Source: Calendula officinalis | Taxonomy: Eukaryota; Streptophyta; Magnoliopsida; Asterales; Asteraceae | Reading direction: 5' to 3' | Length of the DNA: 64,000 bases | Assembly: GCA_963853835.1 (NCBI GenBank) | Contig: OY970825.1 | Coordinates: 37,854,908-37,918,907 of the forward strand | Shown here: piece after piece, positions 31,780 through 43,290 of the stretch | Layout of the letters: the number at the start of each line of letters is the position of its first letter | How positions within the stretch are numbered: position 1 is the first letter of the stretch | The notes under the pieces: model-generated | What the model was told of the DNA's origin: nothing | Database searches by the model: none | The model's input: the letters and a program-made list of their open reading frames with translations, nothing else | Program-made: the position numbers and the translations under genes

Positions 31780-34122
31780 GTCTAAACTAATAGCTATTAA
31801 GGTTACTAATGAGTAGATATAGGTCAGACCAATTTAAACCAATCAACTATTTGAACACCCTAATGTATTATTTGGACACCTTGTAATTACTTAATAATTA
31901 AGTAATACTTTAAAATTTATAAAATTCAACCCTGAAATTAAAACCCGAGCTCACTTATGTAAACCTTAAACCATCGCAAGTCACTTTTATATAATCTCGT
32001 TCACAGCCTAAACTTCCATTTCTCTCTTTGAATTCTCTCACAACCTCCAACATAATCAGACGTTAACCACCACCAGTTCACTTTAATCGGAAATCTACCG
32101 GGGGCAAGGGTGGTTGCTAGTTGTTTCCGGTGGATAATCATGTTAATTAATTATTTGTAATCATAATTTTTTAAGATAAAAAATAGTTAGACTTTTGATT
32201 AGAATGTTTATTTAATTTAAAGGAATGTTCAAATAGTAGGCAGCTTAAATAAGGCCAATTTAAGAATACTAACTGATCACTTTTTTTTTCTACAAAATTT
32301 TAGCCCAGTTATACACGTTTTATCAGTTTTATGATATACAAATGGGCTCGAAGCCACTGACTATTGGCTTTAATAGACCATGCAATTTCTTTCTTTCTTT
32401 TTTGTCAAACTATTTGGTGCCAATCTATACCAATTTAGATAAATGTGTTCTTGTGGAGATTATGTTTGGACTGTCTCCCTAATAGATATAACTTGTCAAG
32501 GAAAGGGTTAGAAATCGAATCAATTTTATACCCAGTTTGTCAATTGAGTATGGAAACAGTTTCACAATCTTTTTTTAATGCAATTTTGCAAAAGATCATA
32601 AATATGGTGTGATATTCATGCTTTCAATGGTTCAAATTTTAGAGAATGGTGAGTGTTTTGTGATAAAAAAACACCAAAGTGACATCCAAAATGTTAAAGT
32701 TGTAAGTTATTGGAATCACCTCTTGTTGGATGATAATATGGCGTTATATGAATTCTCTTTTATTTGATTTCTGTAGTATCCATCGTATAGATATTTTTTA
32801 TTGTATAACTCTCGTTAATAAATTTGTTGTAAAGAAAACTATTAAAGTAATTAATGTAAATTTTGGTGTTTAAACTAATTCGGTGGAAAAGCTTAAAAAG
32901 AAGAAAATTTTGATTTTAAATACATGTCATATGTGAAAAGAAAACTCTTTAATTAGTACGATCAAATATGTGCGGTGATTTATGAGTGGGATTGCAAGTA
33001 CAATTATAACTTTGATGAGTTTATCCCTTGCTCACATGGGTGTTTTGTACTAATAATGCAATGTAAGCTATAAGTTGCTTTCACAACAATAATGTTTGCA
33101 AGCCATGTAGTTGGTCTATATTTCTTCATCTATTTTTAAGTAAACATCTCTAATGAACAGTTGATTATTCTTAAATAAATAAATCAATCAAACCAACTTA
33201 ATTATTTATTTCATAATAAATAACTACTAATTAAATTCTATCTCTTTCTAATGTTTATGTAATATGGATATAATAACTACAAAGAAACATAAATCAATAA
33301 ATTATTATTGGTTATGATGTTATTTGTGAGTAAGACATATGAAGTGACACAAATGTGGTATGCATGTGTTATCGTGGTAATTCATAACATGATACGGAAA
33401 TTAATAAGTCAGGGTCAAGTTGTAAACCGGTTGAGTGATTGACCCACCAAACAGGTTTAATATAGTAATTTTGTTCGGATTGTGATGTGAGCAAACAGGT
33501 TTAATCAAACCATTTGTTCAGATTGTCAACTTTTGTTGTGTCAAACACATGTGTTATTTTGAAAAATATTTGTATTCTGAAAAAATTGATAGCCTCAGGT
33601 TTCAAAATGCGACATTCATGTAATTAGTTAAGAGCTCTAACGAACTGAGTATTAGGGGCATATATTGATTACTTGACTATAATTAGTTATGTATCATATT
33701 ATATTTATTTATCCATAAACTCATGTTATTTTATTAACCACCGGTATTACGAGTACTAAGTGATAATCTATCATCGTGGACCACACGTATTTGTGTATGA
33801 AAAGTTTCATCATTTGAATCACATAAATGCAACATGTGATTAGTACGTTTAAACAATGAAGATAATGACCAATTGACAATAAGAAGCTAGCTAACACTAA
33901 CAATAAGCTTAGTAAATGAATAAATGTAATTAATCTGTACAACAAAGCTTATATGGTTAGACTATCTCCAATATATACAACAAAAATATCAAATTCATGG
34001 TTCTTACGCCTCGGCAGGTTTTGTGCATTTTCAACATTGTGGAGGTTCACGTACTTGGTCCAGGATTTTGGGGCAATCAATGACATGTATGTCAAAGACA
34101 TCATACCTCATTCCTAGGGGTG
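31780..34122. other. Intergenic, nothing firmly recognised
   Basis: AT-rich. The CT-rich block near 32010-32110 resembles a plant gene leader but leads into no ORF. Otherwise no supported features. Confidence 0.45.
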
Positions 34123-34340
34123 AGCATTTGGACCAAAGTAACCGAATCGGACCGAAACCTAACTGACATCGAACCGAACCAAAACTGAAAATATGTAATC
34201 GGTTCGGTTTTAAAAATTTATCATTTACGTTTTCGGTTTTATTGGTTTTGATTCGATTCGGTTCACTTTCAGATAAGGATGAACTTTTGGGCTAAATAAA
34301 CTGAACCAAAACCGAACTGAACCAAAACAAAAAACATGTA
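34123..34340. repeat. GAACCGAACC-type repeat, possibly the end of a hAT-like MITE
   Basis: TAGGGGTGAGCATTTGG at the left is followed by many ACCGAA/TTCGGT words in both orientations. The matching right terminus was not found, so only one end is suggested. Confidence 0.35.
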
Positions 34341-34384
34341 ATTATAAAATTCATTATTCTCAGTTTCTAAACCGTTTTCACCCT

Positions 34385-34510
34385 ATTCATTCCTCTATTA
34401 AAAGCCAAGTGAAAGACGATTCTGCCACTAGAATATTCTGGAGAGAGGTTTGGCTTGGTGACATTCCTTTTGACGAACTTCCCGTGTCTTTTTTTGACTT
34501 GAACTAGTAA
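34385..34510 (+). pseudogene. LINE reverse-transcriptase C-terminal fragment
   Basis: One frame reads SIKSQVKDDSATRIFWREVW followed by LGDIPFDELPVSFFDL. This matches the FW..VWLGD...L region found after the RT domain in plant non-LTR elements. It is cut at both ends. The likely continuation is at 35540-35710. Confidence 0.6.
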
Positions 34511-34650
34511 ATAAAGATTATTATGTCAAGACAGTGGCAAAGTAAATGGTTGGGTTTGGTGTTTGACACGTAAATTACATGGAGATGTAAATAGTTTTCA
34601 ATTGAATTTGTTAACCAGAACTTATAATCTAGTAGTATTAATTTTTGGTG

Positions 34651-35312
34651 TAAGAACATCTTCAATAGTAATTTTTTTAAAAGTTTATTATTATTCCAAT
34701 AAATTTTTGAAAAACTTTTTACCATTGAAATATGTAGCTTTTATAAAAAGGGGATGATTTTCGCACCATAACTTTTATGTCATCTACCACAAATGCCATT
34801 TGATATGCTTGTACAGTTAACTGTAAAATTTGTACTATGTGGTATAAGAAGTAAAAATTGTGGTGCGAAAATGAATTCTCTTTTTAAATGGTTATTGCAA
34901 TGACTTTTAGTCTACTAACCTTTTAATGAAATTTCCATATTTATCTTTTTTAATCCCCCTATATTTAGTAACTTTTTATTTTAAACCTTAGATACGGACT
35001 ATAGTTTACACTTGTGTTTTTTTTAAATATTTGCAATGTAATGTTTTTTATCTATTTAAATATTAATATCAATTATTATAATATCTTTGTATGAAATATT
35101 TTAAAAAATATTCAATTTTATAAGATGTCAACAAAAAATTGTCTATTTATATATAGGGGTATTTATGAAAAATTTAAGATATATAAAGGTGAACTAAAAA
35201 TATTGTAAAAGAAAAAACTTTTGTAAAAGGTTAACTATTGGAGATATTATTTAGGAATAAATGTGACAAAATTAATAAGTTTTTGTGAGGTTAACCACTG
35301 AGGATGCTCTAA
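34651..35312. mobile_element. hAT-like MITE interrupting the LINE remnant
   Basis: Ends TAAGAACATCTTCAATAG and, reversed, TTAGAGCATCCTCAGTGG are imperfect inverted repeats of a type common at plant MITE ends. A clean 8-bp duplication is not seen, so the boundaries are approximate. Confidence 0.4.
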
Positions 35313-35397
35313 GGCCGGTGTTTCTAGTGACCGATAAGTTATGAGTTCAAATTCCGTTGTACACGAATTAGAGTAGATTAGTTGTCCTTAAAAAAAC
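35313..35397 (+). repeat. Possible SINE 3' part
   Basis: GAGTTCAAATTCC resembles a box B. It is followed by GTTGTACACGAATTAGAGTA and a short A-run. No box A was found, so it is either truncated or unrelated. Confidence 0.3.
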
Positions 35398-35399
35398 CA

Positions 35400-35710
35400 C
35401 ATGTTAGCGGATGTTCATCTTCGAGAAGGTTTAACAGGAACTAAAATATTCACTGTTAATGACATCGGACTTACATTTGGTTCCCTTTCTCTTCCAGATC
35501 ACCATTGAGACACGATGGAGTCGTTTTATTCTTTGAAAAAAAAGTTATGGTTTAGCGTACACTGGATTCGAATTCCTACACATTGGAATAATCTAAGAAG
35601 GAAAGCTTTTGAGATTCCCTCTCTTATATGTCCTTTGTGATAAACTGATAATCACTCCCGATCTTATTCACATCTTTTCTGGTCATGTAACCTGGATAAT
35701 TTAGTTTGGT
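35400..35710 (+). pseudogene. LINE zf-RVT fragment
   Basis: A frame near 35550-35690 reads VHWIRIPTHWNNLRRKAFEI then PSLICPLCDK and LIHIFSGH. This fits the C-terminal zinc-binding segment (zf-RVT) of plant LINEs, with stops and frameshifts around it. Confidence 0.55.
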
Positions 35711-36282
35711 GTCTTGATTTTAAATGGACTAATTGTTCTTTCTCTTCTTAATGCTTCAAAATGATTTTTTAAATGGACTAAAATGTTTTAATATAATGCA
35801 GTCATTCAACAAAATGGTATGATTATTGGTTTAAAGTATTGATAAAGGTGGTGATTTTTACACATATATCTTGACCTATACATTACTATACTTGTTTTAT
35901 ATACTTGTACAGTATACAGTAATATTTGTACAATGTGATACAAACATGTGGTGTATAAATTAATTTCCTATTGATAAATAATGTAAAAGGTTTATTCAAT
36001 AATGTTCATTATACTATTTTACAACAAAATTGGTATATAACTATTTGTGACATCAAATTAAACTTTCATTTCAACTTTATATTCTTATGTGTTATCTGGT
36101 TCGCATAATATTTCTGATGAAATTAAAATCGACGAATAAATTAGAATCTATCAGGAATTAGATTTTAATTACATATGTTGTTTGGTTGGCGGAAATGAAA
36201 ACTAAAATTCAATTCAGTATTTTGTTTGATTAATTGAAAATAGAATTGGAATGCAGTAATATTATGCATGTGCCTTTATTCG
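35711..36282. other. Intergenic, nothing recognised
   Basis: AT-rich with no supported gene. Lies just left of the GGT-rich tract and element G. Confidence 0.45.
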
Positions 36283-36484
36283 TGTAGCAGTTGTGGTACT
36301 GGCGGTTGTGATAGTTGTGGTGGGTGATGGTGGCAGGCTGGCGGTGGTGGTTGGTGATGGTGGCAACAATGCAGGTGGTGGTGGCGGGGTGACATGGTGG
36401 GTGACGATGGTGGCGGTAGTGATGGTGGTGAAAGGTGATGGTGGTGGTGGTGGTGGTGGTGGAAGTGGTGGCGACGGTAGTGGC
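36283..36484. repeat. GGT/GGC-rich microsatellite-like tract
   Basis: Degenerate GGTGGTGATGGTGGC repeats on the plus strand. ORFs in both directions here encode only Val/Gly-rich or His/Thr-rich low-complexity text and are not called. Confidence 0.7.
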
Positions 36485-36519
36485 GAAAGTTGGTTTAGGG
36501 TTAAAATGGTGTTTAAAGG

Positions 36520-36847
36520 TATTAAGCTTCTGAGAATAAGAAGCTATGGAGGTTGTATGAATTAGAGAGAGAGAGAACTGCAATCACTTTGCATTTCATT
36601 ATTGTAAAATTGTGTACATACAATGAAGGAGACTGTTTATATACAAGCATTAACAAAACTAACTAACCACTAATCTGTTACAACTCATATAAGTTAGTTA
36701 GGATTAGGAAGCTTCCAGAAGTTGTGTAACAACTTGTTGACTTGTTGGTGTAACTGAACAAGCTTGGGAAGACTTCTATTGCTGTGAGAAGTATGTACAT
36801 GATGGACTGATTTGTTGACCATATTGACTTTAGTGGTATTCTACATA
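36520..36847 (-). repeat. 3' LTR of element G
   Basis: 328 bp. The last codon of the polyprotein frame, a TAG at 36841-36843, falls inside this LTR. Confidence 0.93.
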
Positions 36848-37563
36848 TCCCCCTCGCAAGCTGGCAATATGTAAGGATTGCATATGCCAAGCTTGGACAA
36901 ACAGTTCATGTGTAGAGCCTTATGGAGTGCTTTGGTCAATATATCAGCAACCTGCATTCTAGATGGTATGTATGATGGACGAATAAGATGGTTGGAAATC
37001 TTTTCTCTCACAAAGTGACAATCCAGCTAAATGTGTTTGGTTCAAGCATGGTGAACTGGATTGGAGGATAATGCAATGGCAGGTTCACTATCACAGAAAA
37101 CAGTAATAGGTTTTGTGATTTTGACGTTTAAGTCAGAGAGAAGGCATTTAAGCCAACTCAGTTCACATGTTAGATCAGCTAAGGCACGATATTCAGCCTC
37201 AGTTGAAGAACGAGATACAACTGATTGTTTCTTTGATTGCCATGAAATCAATGAGGAACCAAAGAAGACACAGTTTCCAGAAACAGATCTGCGGTTAATG
37301 TGACAGTTACCCCAATCACTGTCACAGAAAGCTATAACTTGATTATTCGTTGAAACAGGAAATAAGAGACCTTGACCAGGATTAAGTTTGATGTATCGAA
37401 GGGTGCGTGTGAGAGCTTGAAGGTGGATTGAAGTGGGAGCATGAACTAAATTGGCTGAGTGTTTGAGCTGTGAAAGAGAGATCAGGTCTAGTGATGGTGA
37501 GATATAAAATCTTGCCAACAAGTCTTCTATAGAGAGATGGATCAGGAAGTGGATCACCATCAA
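36841..37563 (-). pseudogene. RNase H part of the Copia polyprotein
   Basis: RNase H marks are FCDSDWGNC, SSLISWQSKKQ, SRSSTEAEYRA and FCDSEPAIALS. The frame is joined to the RT frame by a frameshift near 37450. Downstream, two in-frame stops (TGA at 37042-37044, TAG at 37027-37029) interrupt the typical KHI..D.HFVREK tail. The frame then stays open to the LTR. Both stops are compatible with C-to-T changes. Confidence 0.85.
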
Positions 37564-39754
37564 TAAGAGTTAGTTTTATAGTTGGATCAAGAGGTGTTGA
37601 GGCTGGTTTTGCATCAAGAAGGTGCATTTCTGTAAGGAGATCCAGGGCATATTTTCTTTGGCATATAGTTAGACCAGATTTTGATCTAACAAATTCAAGA
37701 CCAAGATAATAATTGAGAGATCCCAGATCTTTGATGCTGAATTGATCATGGAGTAAGGATTTGGTATGAGTGATGTGAGAGAGGTTGGATCCAGCAAGCA
37801 AAATATCATCAACATAAATGAGTATAGACAAGAAGTCTGAACCAATATGTTTTGTGAATAATGAGTGATCTGCATGGCTTTGGGTAAAACCATTTGCTTT
37901 CAGAAAATCAGTTAATTTGTTGATCCACTGACGGTTGGCCTGTTTTAGACCATAAAGTGATTTCTGAAGTTTGCAAACTTGGTTTGGAAAATGAGTTGCA
38001 GGATAACCTTTTGGAATTGTCATATAAACATCTTCATGGAGGTCACCATGGAGGAAGGCATTGTTTATATCTAGTTGTTGGATATGCCAGTTATTGTGAA
38101 CAGCAACAGCCAAAAGAGTGCGCACCGAAGTCATTTTTGCTACTGGTGCAAAGGTTTCCTTGTAGTCAACACCCTCTTTTTGAGTAAAACCCTTGGCAAC
38201 AAGTCTTGCCTTAAATCTATCTACTGTGCCATCAGATTTATGTTTTACCCTGTAAACCCATTTACAACCAATTGGAGATTTATTAGGGGGAAGATCAGTG
38301 ATAATCCATGTTTTGTTGGATTCAAGGGCTTTAATCTCATCATTCATGGCCTGAATCCAACGATTATCTTTAAGAGCTTGGTTGTAAGTTGTGGGTTCAG
38401 AGGTTGTATCAACAGAATTGATAAATTGTTGTGTGGAGGGTGGTAAGGAAGAATAGTTAATGAAGTTTGAGATATGGTGTTTGTTTGTAAGAGTAGGACA
38501 ATGAAAGTCCTGAAGTTTGGTAGGAACTTTCTTGTCTCTAGAAGATTGTCTTATTGGAGGAGGTGGAGTAGGGGTAGGATCGGAAGATGATGGAGATGTG
38601 TCATTAGAATCAGAAGAAGGTGAGTCAGAAGGGTTGGGAAGTGGGTTGGATGACATGTCATTGGATGTATCATGAGACATGTCAGGAGTAGATATATTGG
38701 TAGAAGATGATAAAGGATTGCCTTGTGGAGGTGGAACCGAGGAAGGTGTGGGAGTAGGAAAAGTGGGTATATTTGCAGGTGATGGAGACATATCAGGAAT
38801 GGATGTGGATTTATGAAAGGGAAAAATACTTTCATAAAAGATGACATGTCTGCTGTTAAAGGTAGAATGAGTTTCAAGATTGTACAACATGTATCCCTTT
38901 TTATTTTGTGGATAACCAAGCAAAACAGAAGGTATAGCTCTAGGCTTGAATTTGTCCATTGGATGGTGATGTGCATAGGCCAAACAACCTATAATTTTAA
39001 GATAGTCAAGGTTTGGTTGTTTGTTGAATAGCTTTTCATGGGGACTGTGGAAGTTTAAGGCAGAAGATGGTAAGATATTGATGAGATGAGTGGCTGCCAT
39101 TAAACAGTAACCCAAAAAATGTATGGGAAAGTGAGATTGAAAATAAATGGATCGAGCAATTTCAAGCAAATGTCTGTGTTTGCGTTCAACCCTACCATTC
39201 TGTTCGGGTGTGTATGGACAAGTAGTTTGATGGACAATACCATGGGAATTGAAGAATTCAGATAGGGATTTATTGACAAATTCTAAACCATTATCTGTCC
39301 GAATTGTTTTAATAGAAGAATTAAAGTGATTGAGAACATATAAGCAGAATTGTTTAACAGTAGAAATAGCATGGTGTTTACTAGGTAACAAATAAGTCCA
39401 AGTTGCACGACTATAGTCATCTACAATAGTAAGAAAAAGATTACAACCATTAAATGTTGTAGATCTGTATGGGCCCCAAACATCCATATGAACAAGCTGA
39501 AAGGATTGAGTAGCATGTGAATGACTGAGTTGAAATGGAAGAGCATGGTGCTTGGAGAGTGGACAGATCAAACATGGATGTTGGGAATCATTATTCATTG
39601 TAGGAAGACTCTTTATTTTCTGCATGACTTTAAAAGAAGGGTGACCAAGCCTGCTATGCCAAAGTGCAAAACTGGACAAATTGTTAGAATGAATGGAGTT
39701 TATGGAAGGAGGAATGATAGTGGAATCAGTGTATATGTATGGTAAGAGATACAA
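37382..39754 (-). pseudogene. Integrase and reverse transcriptase of the Copia polyprotein
   Basis: A 790-residue open stretch. Integrase has the GAG pre-integrase HSRLGHPS and CLICPLSKHH (zinc-binding), then catalytic-core marks VHMDVWGPY, IRTDNGLEF and PYTPEQNGRVERKHR. A Pro/Ser-rich linker follows. Reverse transcriptase begins WIQAMNDEIKAL and has CKWVYRVKHKSDG, DINNAFLHGDL and ILIYVDDILLAGS, with the YVDD active site intact. The open frame starts without an ATG because it is the middle of a polyprotein. It ends by frameshift near 37450. Confidence 0.92.
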
Positions 39755-39758
39755 ACCA

Positions 39759-41246
39759 CTAGAAGGGGTGCCAAGGACTATCTTCCTGTGATGGTCCTGA
39801 AAATAACACCAAAGTAATTGATGCTATGGATTTTTGTAAAAGCTGACTGATAGAAATAATGTTGAATTTGAATGAAGGAATGAAGAGCACATCATGGAGG
39901 GTAAGATCGGAATTGATGTTGACAGAACCAATAAAGTGAACTGGAATGGTTTGTTTGTTTGGTAATGTCACATGAATTGGATTTTCTAGTCTTTTCACAT
40001 TGTGCATTTGTCTTAAGGAAATGGAAATATGATCAGTAGCACCACTGTCAATAATCCATACCTTGTTAGAATTTAGATTTATGTTAGGAGCTTTGATGAA
40101 ATTACCTGCCATGTGCATTTGAACAGAGTGAATAGGTTCGGATTTGTTTTGAAGAAGCATCATGACTTGGTTAAGCTGATTTTGCAATTGGTCAACCTTA
40201 AATGTCATTGGATCAAATTGTGAAGAAGGTGATGTATCCATGACAGGAACAGTTGTTTGTGTAGCATTGACTGATTTGGTTTGACCATAGGGTGTGTATG
40301 TAGGTTTGGTATTTTGTGATTTAAAATTGTTTAATTTGTTGTAAAGAGGATGAGTAGGAGGGTAGCCTACTATTTTGTAACATTCCTCTTTTATATGGCC
40401 TTCTTTATGACAACAATCACAGTATATACCTTTTCTGAAAGGATGTCTCCTTTCATTTTGTCTATTTGTGTGGTTATACCTGCCATTTCCTATGACTGCA
40501 AATGCAACAGGTGTAACAGGTGTGGTAAGGGATGGATTGTGTGATTCCCTTTGTTTTTCTTCTTGCCTAATCATAGCATAAGCCTTTGTGACAATAGGCA
40601 AGGGCTGCATTAGAAGTATTTGGCCTCTGATGTTTGTATAGCTTTCATCTAAGCCCATCAGAAACTGGATTAGCCTTTTTGTTTGTTCTCTTTTATCATT
40701 AGTGCGACCAGCCTCACAGGTACAAGAACAGTGACAAATGTGAGGAGCTTCTAATGCATCAATCTCATCCCATAGACCTTTTAATTGTCTATAATAAACT
40801 TCAATCGTACAATTGTTTTGTTTCAGGTTAGTGATATCATGAGATAATTGATATATTCTGTGTCCATCGAGTTGAGCATAATGCTCAGAAAGTTCATTCC
40901 ATAAAGCAGAAGCTGAATTAATAAAGTTCAGACTATTGCTTACAGTATCAACAATTGTGTTGAGGATCCACGAGATGACAAGATCATTTGTTCTCTCCCA
41001 ATGTGATCGCAGTGGAGAAGAGATAGCAGGTTCAGGATATTCTCCATTGATGATCTTCAATTTGTTCTTTGCATTGAGTGCAATCAGCATAGATCTTTTC
41101 CATGAACCGTAATTGTCAGATCCAGTTAACTTTTTCGCAATGAGGATGAGGCCAGGGTGATCATTTTTGTGCAAATATAGTGGATGATGAACATAATCAA
41201 CATCATCAATTGTGTTTGTTGTTTATGATGCAACATCAGGAGCCAT
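39759..41246 (-). pseudogene. Gag and protease of the Copia polyprotein
   Basis: An ATG at 41244-41246 starts the frame, but a TAA eight codons in (41223-41225) interrupts it; it is then open for more than 470 codons. Gag starts HPGLILIAKKLTGSDNYGSW, a Copia gag hallmark, and has a zinc knuckle CDCCHKEGHIKEEC. Protease follows with VWIIDSGATDHIS. The frame ends at 39759 after a frameshift near 39815, and the +1 frame leads into integrase. Confidence 0.9.
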
Positions 41247-41415
41247 GGCTGAATAGAAATGATTTTGAGAAGCAAGGAAAGAAAAATCAAAATCAGGAAA
41301 TTCGGGCTTCAATTTGAAGAACGAAGAACAGAGCGCGGAAGAATGATCGATGAGTAGAATGAGTAATCAACGAGCAGTAATCACTAATGTGTGTGATTAT
41401 GAAGCTCTGATACCA

Positions 41416-41743
41416 TATTAAGCTTCTGAGAATAAGAAGCTATGGAGGTTGTATGAATTAGAGAGAGAGAGAACTGCAATCACTTTGTATTTCATTATTG
41501 TAAAATTGTGTACATACAATGAAGGAGACTGTTTATATACAAGCATTAACAAAACTAACTAACCACTAATATGTTACAACTCATATAAGTTAGTTAGGAT
41601 TAGGAAGCTTCCAGAAGTTGTGTAACAACTTGTTGACTTGTTGGTGTAACTGAACAAGCTTGGGAAGACTTCTATTGTTGTGAGAAGTATGTGCATGATG
41701 GACTGATTTGTTGACCATATTGACTTTAGTGGTATTCTCCATA
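41416..41743 (-). repeat. 5' LTR of element G
   Basis: 328 bp, five differences from the partner LTR. Confidence 0.93.
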
Positions 41744-41748
41744 AAAGG

Positions 41749-41977
41749 TAATATAGTAATTTGCCATATTCACTCGTTCATAGAACTTTAAAATTTCATT
41801 GTTTGATGGAATATTATCTCAACACGGATTCCATTTTTGTCCGGCCAAAACACAGGAATTCACAGAAATGGATTCCATTTTTTTTAGTTGTTAAGTATTC
41901 TAGCGAAACAATGCTAAGTATTCTTTCCATACTTTAACTAACTTACTTAATCATTAATTAACGGGGCGGCTCTCGGT
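41749..41977. other. Intergenic, nothing recognised
   Basis: Right flank of element G. No gene seen. Confidence 0.4.
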
Positions 41978-42180
41978 CCTCATGAATATCGACAATCGAG
42001 GAATCGACGTTCCGTCCATCTTATGCCCCGTGTGTAATTTTGGAGTCCATCGAACACTTGTTTCTTCACTGCATGAAGACTTGTTTTATTTGGAGATAAT
42101 CTTTCAGTTGGTGGAGTCTGCCGTTTCCCTCTCATGGCTTCTTTCGGTAATCACATGCAAAGCAACGTTAAATTGGTCTT
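41978..42180 (+). pseudogene. LINE zf-RVT remnant
   Basis: One frame reads MNIDNRGIDVPSILCPVCNF. A shifted frame continues ESIEHLFLHCMKTCFIW. Together they match the zinc-binding tail of plant LINEs (CP.C...ES..HLF..C..W). A frameshift and stops show decay. Confidence 0.7.
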
Positions 42181-43213
42181 CAATACTAAATAAGTTGAAA
42201 CTCTATTTTATAAAACGACTTATAAATTCAAGAGTTTAATAAAGAGATGTTAAAACAAAAATTTTTATGTAGAAAGTAGTTTTTTGGGTTAAAATAACAT
42301 CCTCAGGTAAATCTTAACCACCTAAAAATTCAACCTATTCATTGCTCGTATAAATATGAGATGGAATAATATATACACATTATTCTTATATTAACACCAC
42401 TCAAAGTAACATTCAATGGACTTACCACCACCTCTCCCTACCACCACACCCTCAAATAGGTAAAATTTGTACAAATGGTCCCTTGACTTTAACTTACAAT
42501 ACATGTTTAATTTTGTATTGATTTAAATAGCATAATGGTCAAAGTCCATAACTATTCATGTAGGTTTACTCCAATTTAACAATAAGAATGGCCAAATAGG
42601 GTTATAAACACAAGGTAACATCAATGGTCTCTAACCCAATCACGAAAATGTGCATTTAGTTAGACATTCAAAAGAAGGAAGTTTGTTTGAAATAATATTT
42701 GTATAAAATACATTTTTAAACCGTATTTGATAAATATTATAAGGTATATTATACAAGGGTGTCCGGATAAGATGCAAAGTTTGATTATTTTAAGTTGAAT
42801 TCACAAAAGATAGTTTGTTATCTATTTTTTATTTGGGCAATTGAGCGATAAGTACAACCGTCAATTTGAACACTTGGTAACATTTTTATGGAGTCACTTA
42901 GTCGCACCAAAATAATCAACTCGCACAGTTTATTATGGGAATAAGTTACAAGTCGATAAGTTTACTTAAAAAAATTAATTTTAATGCTACATGTAAAGTT
43001 ATTTAGCTATTACTTACTTTAACCAACTATCTTTTGCAACTAATAATCAAAATATACTAATTTGAAAATAAAAATTGTCACTTTAGGACACACACTCAAA
43101 CACACCATCATAATTAGTATCAGAAATGTTATTTAAACATTAAATGGCAAATTTTATTAGGTAATGTTATAATAAAGGGACCATTGGTGTAAATTTGCAC
43201 ATCATGGTGTGCA
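42181..43213. other. Intergenic, upstream of TANGO2
   Basis: AT-rich, no gene or clear element seen. Confidence 0.5.
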
Positions 43214-43221
43214 TATAAATA
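43214..43221 (+). promoter_or_regulatory. TATA box of the TANGO2 gene
   Basis: TATAAATA about 70 bases before the ATG, at a normal plant spacing for a leader of roughly 40 bases. Confidence 0.6.
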
Positions 43222-43290
43222 CACAAACACACTACCTTGATGAAAATCATTTATGTATATCCAACCTCTTGCTTAGATTTTGAATTAGAG

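Larger units (their letters stand above)
36520..41743 (-). mobile_element. Element G: Copia LTR retrotransposon with TA...TA LTR ends
   Basis: AAAGG is duplicated at 36515-36519 and 41744-41748. LTRs 36520-36847 and 41416-41743 are both 328 bp and differ at five sites. On the coding (minus) strand each LTR starts TATG and ends AATA, not TG...CA. The primer-binding site GCTCTGATACCA (as read on plus, 41404-41415) abuts the 5' LTR, and the purine tract GCGAGGGGGA abuts the 3' LTR. The order gag, protease, integrase, reverse transcriptase, RNase H fits Copia. Several stops and frameshifts disable it. Confidence 0.95.

Noticed and set aside
35313..35397. Second tRNA-like gene
   Set aside because: Only a box-B-like word is seen and no acceptor stem.
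36230..36583. ORFs of 90 and 117 codons in the GGT-rich tract
   Set aside because: Low-complexity microsatellite translation only.
37061..39745. Plus-strand ORFs inside element G
   Set aside because: Shadows of the minus-strand Copia polyprotein.
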